64,000 nt of DNA from UMGS363 sp964402055 (GTDB taxonomy: Bacteria > Bacillota > Clostridia > Oscillospirales > Ruminococcaceae): assembly GCA_964402055.1 (NCBI GenBank), contig CAYOAV010000001.1, forward strand, positions 34,493 to 98,492, written 5' to 3'. Numbering within the stretch: the stretch's first letter is position 1; every line of letters starts with the position of its first letter. The position numbers were made by a program, and so were the translations under genes. The notes below the pieces were generated by a model. It saw only the letters and a program-made list of their open reading frames with translations, did not search any database and was not told the DNA's origin. Positions 9,001-17,900 of the stretch are shown in pieces.

Positions 9001-9040
9001 AAAATAAAAACCGAAGAAGGACAATCTCCCTCTTCGGTTT
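9001..9040 (-). terminator. Terminator/attenuator between rpmF and DUF512 gene
   Basis: Arms AAACCGAAGA (9008-9017) and TCTTCGGTTT (9031-9040), ten perfect pairs; on the minus strand the stem is followed by TTTTTATTTT. It stands only 11 bases after the rpmF stop and its T-tract abuts the ribosome-binding site of the next gene on the same strand. It may set the ratio of L32 to the genes downstream. Confidence 0.85.
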
Positions 9041-9050
9041 AGCAAGCTGA

Positions 9051-9233
9051 TTAAGCTTCCTTAGAAATTACTTCTCTACCCTTATAGTATCCGCAATTTT
9101 TGCAAACCTTGTGCGGAGATGTAAGTTCGCCGCAGTGAGTACATCTGGAAAGTGCAGGAGCCTCCAGTTTCCAAACAGCAGAACGTCTGCTATCACGTCT
9201 TGCCTTTGATACCTTTCTCTTTGGTACTGCCAT
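9051..9233 (-). CDS. rpmF: 50S ribosomal protein L32, zinc-binding form
   Basis: 60 residues with the L32 start MAVPKRKVSKARRDSRR and two CxxC pairs (CTHCGEL and CKNCGYY) that bind zinc, so this is the C+ version. It is a component of the large ribosomal subunit. It lies 21 bases after the DUF177 gene, the standard yceD-rpmF pairing. No zinc-independent paralogue is seen in the window. Confidence 0.98.
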   Translation of the reverse strand: MAVPKRKVSKARRDSRRSAVWKLEAPALSRCTHCGELTSPHKVCKNCGYYKGREVISKEA

Positions 9234-9254
9234 TATTCAGCACCTCCTTATCCT

Positions 9255-9701
9255 TTAACCTTTACAGTTACATTCATTGAAATTCAAATCTGTTCCACAA
9301 ACAGGACAAAGACCTTTACAATCCTCATTGCAGAGCATTTTTGAAGGGAGCTGCAACAGAATATCTTGAATAACAAGCTCGTCCAAATCAAGCGAATCAT
9401 TCTCTGTAATTATATACTCGTCATTATCCGTATTGGATTCACGAACAAGAATATGCTCACATTCAAAAGAAAAGCTTTTTTTAAACGGAATCAGACATCT
9501 GTCACAAACGGTGTCAAGTACGAATTCAACAGTACAGTCGAGCATAACCACTCCAGCACGATTGCAAACTGAACCCTTGACATCTACGGGGTCAACAAAG
9601 CTAAATTGCTTAATCTCTTTCAGCCTGTCGGAATCAACAGCATAATCCACAATCAGCTTTTCACCGACAATATTATAAAGCTGCTTTAAGTTTAAAACCA
9701 T
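9255..9701 (-). CDS. DUF177 (YceD) family protein
   Basis: 148 residues from the ATG at 9701, which follows GGGGTG; a start seven codons upstream (MLCLGC) overlaps that site and is unlikely. The C-terminal half has the family pattern CDRCLIPF, then an acidic stretch, then CNEDCKGLCPVCGTDLN with paired cysteines. YceD homologues support 23S rRNA accumulation; that role is known for the family and inferred here. It precedes rpmF and is the first gene after a consensus promoter. Confidence 0.93.
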   Translation of the reverse strand: MVLNLKQLYNIVGEKLIVDYAVDSDRLKEIKQFSFVDPVDVKGSVCNRAGVVMLDCTVEFVLDTVCDRCLIPFKKSFSFECEHILVRESNTDNDEYIITENDSLDLDELVIQDILLQLPSKMLCNEDCKGLCPVCGTDLNFNECNCKG

Positions 9702-9727
9702 AGCACACCCCAAACATAACAAACAAA

Positions 9728-9756
9728 ATTATAACACATCATCGAGAATATGTCAA
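9728..9756 (-). promoter_or_regulatory. Sigma-A promoter of DUF177-rpmF
   Basis: Minus strand TTGACA (9751-9756), 17-base spacer, TATAAT (9728-9733): both boxes are perfect consensus. Transcription would start about 20 bases before the DUF177 ATG. Confidence 0.9.
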
Positions 9757-9769
9757 TAGTTTTTGCAAA

Positions 9770-10180
9770 TTATTTTTTTGCAAATTTAGAAACAGACTCA
9801 GGAAGATCTGCAAGCTCTGCCGAAACAGTAAAAGTTACATTAACCTCTGCACCTGTAAGTTTATCGATCTTGTTAAGTACAGCTCCGAGAGCTTCAAAAT
9901 CAGCTCCGCCAACCTTAAGGATAGAATCTACATAGATTTCCTTAATATCATAGTTGCCAGCAACAAGGCCTGCAACAAGACCATAGAAAGCCTCGAAAGA
10001 GTAAATGTTATTTGCGTCTGTATCAACGATTCTTACATTTGTAGGAATATCATATCTGAGCTTTTCGCTCTTATCAATGCAAACTACATAACCATCCGAC
10101 TTTTTTGAAGCCTCGTTAATCATATCAATTAAGATTTTGGTTTTACCTGTACCCTTTTTACCAGTAATAATTTTTACCAT
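9770..10180 (-). CDS. Small P-loop NTP-binding protein of unknown function
   Basis: 136 residues. The N-terminus is a Walker A motif (ITGKKGTGKTK, residues 5-15). A Walker-B-like strand IKEIYVDSI and a helical segment follow (GADFEALGAVLNKID). The size is only that of a minimal P-loop core. It resembles small ATP-binding proteins found next to pgi or rpmF in Ruminococcus relatives; I cannot name a function. The ATG follows GGAGTG at a good distance. A hairpin (CAGACCT/AGGTCTG, arms near 10275 and 10305) lies in its leader. Confidence 0.75.
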   Translation of the reverse strand: MVKIITGKKGTGKTKILIDMINEASKKSDGYVVCIDKSEKLRYDIPTNVRIVDTDANNIYSFEAFYGLVAGLVAGNYDIKEIYVDSILKVGGADFEALGAVLNKIDKLTGAEVNVTFTVSAELADLPESVSKFAKK

Positions 10181-10344
10181 GTGAAAACACTCCGTTCTGC
10201 CGTTAGGCTTTTCAATAAGGGCATCGCCCTGTTATTTAACAAACGACTGAGAGAATTAACCTTCAGACCTCAGACAAAATAAAATCTCACCGAAGGTCTG
10301 TATATACCATCAAGAAAGACGGTACATCAGCCGCAAGTTATATT

Positions 10345-10372
10345 AAATCACGAGTGAAAATCAACGTGATTT
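10345..10372 (-). terminator. Probable terminator after pgi
   Basis: Perfect eight-pair hairpin (AAATCACG, 10345-10352; CGTGATTT, 10365-10372), five bases past the pgi stop. The minus-strand tail is only TTTAATATAA, so termination may be weak. Confidence 0.5.
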
Positions 10373-10377
10373 TAATC

Positions 10378-11712
10378 TTAGTTAAGCTTTGCTTCAAGCT
10401 CTGCTTTCTTATCCTCGTATCCAGGCTTGCCAAGAAGAGCAAACATATTCTTCTTATAGCTTTCAACGCCAGGCTGATCAAAAGGATTTACGCCAAGCAT
10501 ATATCCGTCAACAGCACAGGATTTTTCAAAGAAATAGATAAGATATCCAACATTCCATTCCGATGTATCATCAAGTTCAAGCACAATATTTGGAACTCCG
10601 CCTTCTGTATGAGCAAGAACAGTACCCTCAAAAGCCTTGCGATTTACAACAGACATATTCTGATTTGTAAGGAAGTTCAAACCATCAAGATTTTCTTCAT
10701 CAGCTTCAAGGAAGAAATCCTGCTGTGGCTTCTTTATATCCACAACGGTTTCAAACATACATCTTGAACCTTCCTGAATAAACTGACCCATTGAATGAAG
10801 ATCCGTTGAGAAAGTAGCCGCAGATGGGAATATACCCTTTCCGTCCTTACCCTCACTCTCACCATAAAGCTGCTTGAACCATTCAGTCATCATAGTAAAG
10901 CAGGGATCGTATGAAACGAGAAGCTCAACAGATTTACCCTTGGAATAAAGAATATTTCTGATTGCAGCGTATTTATAGCAGTCATTATTGTCAAAATCTT
11001 TACAATAATCTTCCTGTGCCTGCTTTGCACCTGCCATAAGAGCATCGATATCGCATCCAGCAGCAGCAATTGGAAGAAGTCCTACAGCCGTAAGAACCGA
11101 GAATCTGCCGCCTACATCATCAGGGACAACAAAAGTTTCATAACCCTCTGTATCAGCAAGTTCCTTAAGAGTTCCCTTTGACTTATCGGTAGTGCAGAAA
11201 ATTCTGTCCTTGGCACCCTCTTTGCCATACTTCTTTTCAACAAGATTCCTGAAAACCCTGAAAGCAAGTGCAGGCTCTGTTGTAGTACCTGATTTTGAAA
11301 TGACATTAACAGCAATATCCTTACCCTCACAGATAGAGAGTATCGTATTAAGATAAGTAGGATTGATGTTATTTCCTACAAAGTAGATATCGGGAGTATC
11401 CTTCTTAACGTCATTATAGAAAGGCGTTTTAAGAAGCTCGATAACCGCTCTTGCACCGAGATACGAACCGCCGATGCCGATAACAATGAGAATATCAGCA
11501 TTTTTCTGTATCTTCTTTGCAGCAGCCTTGATCCTTTCAAATTCTTCCTTATCGTAATCGGTCGGAAGGTTCAGCCAGCCGAGAAAATCACTTCCAAGAC
11601 CTGTACCATCATGGAGAGCCTTAGCAGCAAGCTCAGCCTGTGCCTTAGCAGCTTCAAGCTCATGAGGAGCAATAAATTTAGATAAATACTTACAATTAAG
11701 TGAGATTGGCAT
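10378..11712 (-). CDS. pgi: Glucose-6-phosphate isomerase
   Basis: 444 residues. It interconverts glucose 6-phosphate and fructose 6-phosphate in glycolysis. Motifs: IGIGGSYLGARAVIE (sugar phosphate binding), VISKSGTTTEPALAFR, and the C-terminal region HTEGGVPNIVLELDD. I prefer the ATG at 11712 because the GGAGG site is ten bases away; the ATG at 11721 is only two bases from that site. The length matches the short Gram-positive Pgi form. It is monocistronic by its own promoter and a hairpin behind it. Confidence 0.97.
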   Translation of the reverse strand: MPISLNCKYLSKFIAPHELEAAKAQAELAAKALHDGTGLGSDFLGWLNLPTDYDKEEFERIKAAAKKIQKNADILIVIGIGGSYLGARAVIELLKTPFYNDVKKDTPDIYFVGNNINPTYLNTILSICEGKDIAVNVISKSGTTTEPALAFRVFRNLVEKKYGKEGAKDRIFCTTDKSKGTLKELADTEGYETFVVPDDVGGRFSVLTAVGLLPIAAAGCDIDALMAGAKQAQEDYCKDFDNNDCYKYAAIRNILYSKGKSVELLVSYDPCFTMMTEWFKQLYGESEGKDGKGIFPSAATFSTDLHSMGQFIQEGSRCMFETVVDIKKPQQDFFLEADEENLDGLNFLTNQNMSVVNRKAFEGTVLAHTEGGVPNIVLELDDTSEWNVGYLIYFFEKSCAVDGYMLGVNPFDQPGVESYKKNMFALLGKPGYEDKKAELEAKLN

Positions 11713-11746
11713 TTCAATCATTCCTCCATATTAATTCCTATTTGTT

Positions 11747-11775
11747 ATTTTACTATAATTTTTGTAAATTTGCAA
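11747..11775 (-). promoter_or_regulatory. Sigma-A promoter of pgi
   Basis: Minus strand TTGCAA (11770-11775), 17-base spacer, TAAAAT (11747-11752), about 30 bases upstream of the pgi start. Confidence 0.7.
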
Positions 11776-11824
11776 CATTTTTGACGAACAATAAAGATTT
11801 TTTAACAAGTTTTATTCAATTTAT

Positions 11825-12946
11825 CTAAAATGAAACCATTTTTTTAAACAATTTCAACAAAGTTTCACCTAAAGATTTTTCCTTTGCATCATCTAAAGCA
11901 TTTATATCAACCGAAAAAAGAAACTTATCCTTTCGATAAAAATGCACTTCTCCGACTTTATCTCCTGTTTTAACAGGTGCATAAATATGTTCAGGCAAAA
12001 TTGCAACAGCCGTTATACTACCAACCGCCCCTTTGGGGATTACAATATTTCTTACATCATCGACCTTAACCGAAATATTTGACTTCTGACTGTTCTTAAC
12101 CTCAACAAATAAAGGAATATCATCAGGAAACTCGGGTTTAATCACAACATAATCCGCAAATACAGAATTAAGCTTAACTGCCGCCGATGAGAGAATCTCA
12201 TCCTTATCATCTCCGCCCAGAATCACCGTGCCAAAGGCTTTGCCGTCCCTTTCAGCGGCAATAACAGCAAAATATCCGCTTTTTTCATCAAATCCAACCT
12301 TATATCCAATTATCCCATCAAGTTTTCTTATAAGGTTATTCGAACTAACAAGCTCTGCAGCACCATCTCTCACATAATCAAGCCTTGTTGTAAAATATTC
12401 TGTCAGAAAATCATATTTATAAAGTTCACATACAAGCTTTGAAATATCTGCAGCTGTTGAAAGCTGTTTATCATAATATCCGCAGGAATTTGTAAAAGAA
12501 GTATTTTTCATTTCCAATTCTTCAGCCTTCCTGTTCATTTCATTTACAAATTTTTCTTCTGAACCACAGACTGCCTCTGCAAGAACAACAGCCGCATCGT
12601 TTGCATTGCCTATTATAACAGCCTTCAAAAGCTCATCAACAGTTATAGCCTCATTGGGCATAAGCCATATCTGAGCACCCTGCATTGAATTAGCATATTC
12701 CGAGGTTTTAAGGCTTGTATCAAGTGAAAGTTCACCGCTGTTTATTTTTTCAGCAGTAAGCAATACTGTCATAAGCTTATTCAAAACTCCGACCGATACA
12801 ATTCTATCTTCATTTGCACTGTCTATCATTACTCCTGATGTTAATTCAAAAACGATATAGGAGTAATTATCTTCAACAGAAAAGCAAGGAACAGCAAAAG
12901 CTACAAGATAAACCGCCACAATAATAAAACAAAAAATTTTTTTCAT
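11825..12946 (-). CDS. DacF-like D-alanyl-D-alanine carboxypeptidase homologue lacking active-site motifs
   Basis: 373 residues from the ATG at 12946, with a signal peptide (MKKIFCFIIVAVYLVAFAV) and a C-terminal amphipathic tail (LLKLFKKMVSF). Overall it aligns along the peptidase S11/PBP5 fold, including the C-terminal beta domain. However, all three catalytic motifs are changed. SxxK reads VLNK (in VGVLNKLMT), SxN reads NAN (in IIGNANDAAVV) and KTG reads KVG (in YKVGFDEKSGY). The nucleophile serine is therefore absent. It should not hydrolyse or bind beta-lactams as a normal PBP. A structural or peptidoglycan-binding role is inferred. The frame is intact, so it is not a decayed gene. Confidence 0.85.
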   Translation of the reverse strand: MKKIFCFIIVAVYLVAFAVPCFSVEDNYSYIVFELTSGVMIDSANEDRIVSVGVLNKLMTVLLTAEKINSGELSLDTSLKTSEYANSMQGAQIWLMPNEAITVDELLKAVIIGNANDAAVVLAEAVCGSEEKFVNEMNRKAEELEMKNTSFTNSCGYYDKQLSTAADISKLVCELYKYDFLTEYFTTRLDYVRDGAAELVSSNNLIRKLDGIIGYKVGFDEKSGYFAVIAAERDGKAFGTVILGGDDKDEILSSAAVKLNSVFADYVVIKPEFPDDIPLFVEVKNSQKSNISVKVDDVRNIVIPKGAVGSITAVAILPEHIYAPVKTGDKVGEVHFYRKDKFLFSVDINALDDAKEKSLGETLLKLFKKMVSF

Positions 12947-13026
12947 ATACACAGCCTCATATAATAAAAATATCATTCCCAAAGCGTCCTTATGATATTT
13001 TATGCGTATATGTAGATATTAGAAGT

Positions 13027-13059
13027 AAAAAAATAAGAGTGTCGAAAGCATCGACACTC
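13027..13059 (-). terminator. Terminator after HPr-like gene
   Basis: Nine-pair hairpin (GAGTGTCGA, 13037-13045; TCGACACTC, 13051-13059) followed on the minus strand by TTATTTTTTTAC. It ends the short HPr-like transcript before the DacF-like gene. Confidence 0.92.
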
Positions 13060-13078
13060 CACAAAATTTACTGCTGAA

Positions 13079-13309
13079 TTATTCAACGATAAACTGCTTG
13101 ATCTGTGCAAAGAACTTTGAAGCATCCTCTGTATGAGCTTCAAGAGAAATGGGCTTTGAAAGGTCAAGACTAAAAATACCCATAATGGATTTTGCGTCAA
13201 CGGCATATCTGCCGGAAATTAAATCGACATCAAAGTCACAAAGGGAAACGATAGAAACAAATTCCTTAACATCATTGATAGTAGCCAGCATTACAGTTGT
13301 TTTTGACAT
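13079..13309 (-). CDS. HPr-like protein without phosphoryl-accepting histidine
   Basis: 76 residues, the length of HPr, with the serine-46 region intact (AKSIMGIFSLDL). The usual GIHARPA loop reads TINDVKEF, so His15 is replaced and the protein contains no histidine in that loop. It cannot act as a normal PTS phosphocarrier. Like Crh it may be regulated through the serine and HPr kinase, but this is an inference. Such forms are common in clostridia. It is a single-gene unit with its own promoter and strong terminator. Confidence 0.88.
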   Translation of the reverse strand: MSKTTVMLATINDVKEFVSIVSLCDFDVDLISGRYAVDAKSIMGIFSLDLSKPISLEAHTEDASKFFAQIKQFIVE

Positions 13310-13366
13310 AAAAATCCCTCCATTTTATAGTAATACAGTTGTTATACCATTTCTTGGTACTCTTAT

Positions 13367-13395
13367 AGAATATCAGTTTTTTAAAAAATAGTCAA
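13367..13395 (-). promoter_or_regulatory. Sigma-A promoter of HPr-like gene
   Basis: Minus strand TTGACT (13390-13395), 17-base spacer, TATTCT (13367-13372). It gives a leader of about 50 bases. Confidence 0.65.
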
Positions 13396-13401
13396 GAGGA
13401 A

Positions 13402-13430
13402 TTGCAAAATTTAATTTAATATTGTATAAT
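13402..13430 (+). promoter_or_regulatory. Sigma-A promoter of mtaB
   Basis: Plus strand TTGCAA (13402-13407), 17-base spacer, TATAAT (13425-13430). It lies back to back with the HPr-like gene promoter. A small GGCAA/TTGCT hairpin lies in the leader. Confidence 0.75.
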
Positions 13431-13497
13431 AATATATAATTCAGCGGCAAATAAGTTGCTCGTTGGTGAATATTCACAATAATATATGGAGTTATTT

Positions 13498-14805
13498 ATG
13501 TATATTTACTTTAAAACCTTTGGCTGTAAGGTCAATCTGTATGAAACGGAAAATATGAAACAAAGCTTTATTCAAAAAGGGTTTACTGTTACTGATAAGG
13601 AGCAGGAAAGCGATATTTTCATCATAAACACCTGTACAGTCACGGAAACAGGCGATAAAAAGGTTTTCAAAGAACTTAGGCGGCTTCGCAGAGAATATCC
13701 CGACGCTATAATAGCGTTAACAGGATGTTTCCCACAGGCGTTTCCAAATGAGGCAAACAATCTGAACGAGGCAGATATCGTTACAGGAACAAAAAATCGA
13801 AGCATTCTCCCCGATATGATAGAAAAGTTTATAAACAATCGCACACGCAATGTGAATATATGCGAGTATTCATCGGGAGATGCTTTTGAAGATATGTGCA
13901 ATAGCGGATATGAAAACAATACCCGTGGATTCATAAAAATACAGGACGGCTGCAATATGTTCTGTACATATTGTATTATCCCCTATTCACGAGGAAGATT
14001 CCGTTCAAAACCGTTAGAAAATATTATAAAAGAAGCCGAACAGCTTACGAAATCAGGCTGTCGTGAAATTGTTCTCGTTGGCATAAATTTATCCTTTTAC
14101 GGCATAGAATACAAGCTTCGGCTTGCAGACGCTGTTGAAGCTGTCTGCTCGGTCAGTGGAATTGAACGTGTAAGGCTCGGCTCTCTTGAGCCTGAAATGA
14201 TAAATGATGACGATATAAAAAGACTTGCCGCACAGCCGAAGCTTTGCCCACAGTTTCATTTATCACTTCAAAGCGGTTGCGACAGAACGCTGAAAGCAAT
14301 GAACAGACGTTATACCTCCTCGGATTATGCAGAGCTTGTTGAAAAATTGCGTAATAGCTTTAAAAATTGCTCTATAACAACCGATGTAATGGTTGGTTTT
14401 CCAGATGAAACTGAAGAAGACTTTCAAATATCGACGGAATTTGTAAAAAATATAGGCTTTTCAAAAATACATATTTTCCCTTATTCACAAAGGAAAGGTA
14501 CTCCTGCGGCGGATTTTGAAAATCAAATATCAACAGCAGAAAAAAACAAACGTGCAAAGCTTATGAATGAAATTGCAGAGGAGTCACAGCGTAAATTCCT
14601 TCAAACCCAGTCAGGACTTATATTTCCCGTGCTTTTTGAAAGAGAAAAAAATGATAAAATTCCACACGGATATACACCAAACTACACTTTGGTAAAAATA
14701 TTTACAAAAATTTCAGAGAAAAGTTTGCGTAATCGAATTTTTTATGTTAAAATAGTAAAGGAAGAGAATGATTATTGCATTGGTGAAATTGTTTCAGAGC
14801 AGTAA
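13498..14805 (+). CDS. mtaB: tRNA t6A37 methylthiotransferase MtaB
   Basis: 435 residues. MiaB-family radical-SAM enzyme that adds a methylthio group to t6A at position 37 of tRNAs reading ANN codons. The N-terminal UPF0004 domain starts YIYFKTFGCKVNLYE, with further cysteines in NTCTVTE and TGCFPQ. The radical-SAM cluster motif is CNMFCTYCIIPYSRG. The KVN signature after the first cysteine separates MtaB from MiaB. The ATG at 13498 has GGAG seven bases before it; the upstream ATG at 13486 overlaps that site. Confidence 0.96.
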   Translation: MYIYFKTFGCKVNLYETENMKQSFIQKGFTVTDKEQESDIFIINTCTVTETGDKKVFKELRRLRREYPDAIIALTGCFPQAFPNEANNLNEADIVTGTKNRSILPDMIEKFINNRTRNVNICEYSSGDAFEDMCNSGYENNTRGFIKIQDGCNMFCTYCIIPYSRGRFRSKPLENIIKEAEQLTKSGCREIVLVGINLSFYGIEYKLRLADAVEAVCSVSGIERVRLGSLEPEMINDDDIKRLAAQPKLCPQFHLSLQSGCDRTLKAMNRRYTSSDYAELVEKLRNSFKNCSITTDVMVGFPDETEEDFQISTEFVKNIGFSKIHIFPYSQRKGTPAADFENQISTAEKNKRAKLMNEIAEESQRKFLQTQSGLIFPVLFEREKNDKIPHGYTPNYTLVKIFTKISEKSLRNRIFYVKIVKEENDYCIGEIVSEQ

Positions 14806-14944
14806 TTACTCAATGGGTGTCCTTTGATTCATATTCAAATGGTCGATTGTATTCTTTAAAGGTGTCAGACATCACCCTGAATCGTGCCAATTAAGAAAAG
14901 GATAAATGATACCCACAATAAACAGAATTTAAGGAGCGTAAATT

Positions 14945-17900
14945 ATGTCTGTATTTCGTATCTATGTTGAAAAGAAACCCGAATTTGCGGTAGAAGCCAA
15001 AAATCTCCTTGCTGATGTAAAAACGGCACTCAGACTTGATAAGCTGAGAAATATCAGGATTCTTAACCGCTATGACGCAGAGGACATTTCCGAGGCTGAT
15101 TTCAAGCTTGCAATTGGGAATGTATTCTCCGAACCCGCAGTAGACATTACATTCTCAAAGCTTCCAGAGCTTGGAGAAAACGAAAGCGTTTTTGCTGTTG
15201 AATATCTCCCAGGTCAGTTTGATCAGAGAGCTGATTCCTGCGAGCAGTGTATTCAGATACTCACTCAGGGTGAACGCTGTAAAATAAGAAATGCCCGTGT
15301 ATATATAGTTGACGGAAAGCTTTCCGTAAGTGAAATATCTGCACTTAAAGCATATATTATCAACCCTGTTGAAAGCCGTGAAGCATCTCTTGATGAAGTT
15401 TCTACCCTTGCTACGGAATATGACATACCAACCGAAATTGCTGTGCTGGAAAATTTCATCTATCTCGGCGAAGCAGAGCTTGTTGATTTTATAGCAAAAT
15501 ATGGACTTGCAATGGATCTTGATGATATCAAATTCTGTCAGAAGTATTTTAAGGATACAGAAAAACGTGACCCCACTATCACCGAGATTCGTATGATAGA
15601 TACCTACTGGTCTGATCATTGCCGTCACACAACCTTCTCAACAATTATTGACAACGCTGAAATAAATGCTGACTACATCAAAAAAACATATGATGAATAC
15701 CTCAATGCAAGAGAAGAACTTGGCAGGACAAACAAACCTATAACTCTTATGGATATTGCGACAATCGCCGCAAAGAAGCTCAAAAAGGATGGCATTCTCA
15801 AGGATCTTGACGAATCTGAGGAAATCAACGCTTGCTCCGTACAGATAAAAGTCGATGTTGATGGTGATATGCAGGACTGGCTTCTTATGTTCAAGAACGA
15901 AACACATAACCACCCAACAGAAATCGAACCTTTCGGTGGTGCGGCTACCTGCCTTGGCGGTGCTATCCGTGATCCGCTTTCGGGACGTTCATATGTTTAT
16001 CAGGCTATGCGTGTAACAGGTGCGGCAAATCCCCTTGTGCCTGTTGAAGATACAATTCACGGCAAGCTTCCGCAGAGAAAAATCACCGTTGGAGCAGCAA
16101 ATGGTTACAGCTCCTATGGTAATCAGATCGGACTTGCTACTGGTCACGTTTCAGAAGTATATCACCCAGGATATGTTGCAAAACGTCTTGAAATAGGTGC
16201 AGTTATTGCGGCAGCTCCAAAGGATAATGTTATCCGTGAAGTTCCCGAACCAGGCGATGTTGTTATCCTCCTCGGCGGCAGAACAGGACGTGATGGTTGC
16301 GGCGGTGCAACAGGCTCATCAAAATCACACACAGAAGCTTCCCTTGAAAGCTGTGGTGCAGAGGTTCAGAAGGGTAACCCACCAGTTGAGAGAAAGCTTC
16401 AGAGATTATTCAGAAATCCTGACGTTACTCATATGATAAGACGATGCAACGACTTCGGTGCAGGCGGTGTATCCGTTGCAATCGGTGAACTTACAGACGG
16501 TCTTATCATCGACCTTAACGCTGTTCCTAAAAAATACGACGGTCTTGACGGAACAGAGCTTGCAATATCAGAAAGTCAGGAACGTATGGCAGTCGTTGTA
16601 CGCAAGACTGATGCTGAAAAGTTTATTGCAGAAGCTGAAAAGGAGAACCTTGAAGCTACTTTGGTTGCCGTTGTAACAGAAGAACCTCGTCTTAGAATGA
16701 ACTGGAACAATAATACAATAGTTGATCTTTCAAGAGAATTTCTTAATTCAAACGGTGCTGAAAAGCATACAGATATCGCTGTACCACTTCCTGTTACTTC
16801 ACAGCTCAAAACCTATACTGACTGTGCAGACAGCTGGGAAGCACTTATGACAAACCTTAATGTATGCTCACAGAAGGGTCTTGTTGAACGCTTTGACTCA
16901 ACTATCGGAGCAGGAACAGTCCTTATGCCTTACGGTGGTGCATATCAGCTTACACCTACTCAGGCAATGGCGGCAAAGATCCCTGTCCTTAAGGGTGAAA
17001 CAAATACTTGCTCTATCATGGGCTGGGGCTTTAACCCATATGTAAGCGATAAAAGCCCGTATCACGGTGCAATAGCTGCTGTTATCGAATCTGTTGCCAA
17101 GGTCGTTGCGGCTGGCGGAAGCTACAAGAGATGCTGGCTTACATTCCAGGAGTATTTTGAAAGAACACAGAACAACCCAACACGTTGGGGCAAACCATTT
17201 GCTGCTCTTCTTGGTGCATATAAGGCACAGATTGAGCTTGGCTGTGGAGCTATCGGCGGTAAGGATTCAATGTCAGGTACTTTTGAAAATATTGACGTTC
17301 CTGCAACTCTCGTTTCCTTCGCTGTTTCAACAGGCAACAGCAAGTCCATAATTTCTCCTGAATTTAAAAAGGCAGGAAATAAGGTTATACTTATCGCTCC
17401 TGAATATGATGAAAATAATCTTCCTAAATTTGATAGCATACGCAGCTGTTTTGAAAAGGTTGAAAAGCTCATTGCAGATGGTTCAGCTGTATCAGCATGG
17501 GCAGTTGGCTTTGGCGGTGTTGCAGAAGCTGTTGCAAAGATGTCGCTCGGTAATAAAATAGGCTTCCGCTTTGATAAGAAGCTTTCCGAGGATACACTTT
17601 TCTATTCAAGATATGGTTCATTTGTAATTGAGCTTAACGGTGATCCATTCACAGTTGAAAACGTAATCGGTGAAACTATTGAAGAATACAAGATTGACTG
17701 CAAGGATTATGTTGTTGATATGACAGCAATTCAGAAAAAGTGGGAAGACAAGCTTGAACCTGTATTCCCCTGCAACATAAAAACAACTGACAAGCCTGCA
17801 AAGGTATTCACCTACACAGCATCCGAAAGAGTTGCACCGACAATCCATACAGCTAAGCCAAGAGTTCTTATTCCTGTTTTCCCTGGCACTAACTGCGAAT

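Noticed and set aside
12947..13026. Sigma-F or sigma-G promoter before the DacF-like gene
   Set aside because: A GGGAATGATA that resembles a sigma-F -10 exists, but the nearest GCATA is 20 bases away, too far for the consensus.
14806..14944. Purine or PRPP riboswitch before purL
   Set aside because: No conserved purine aptamer core or following terminator; only short weak hairpins were found.
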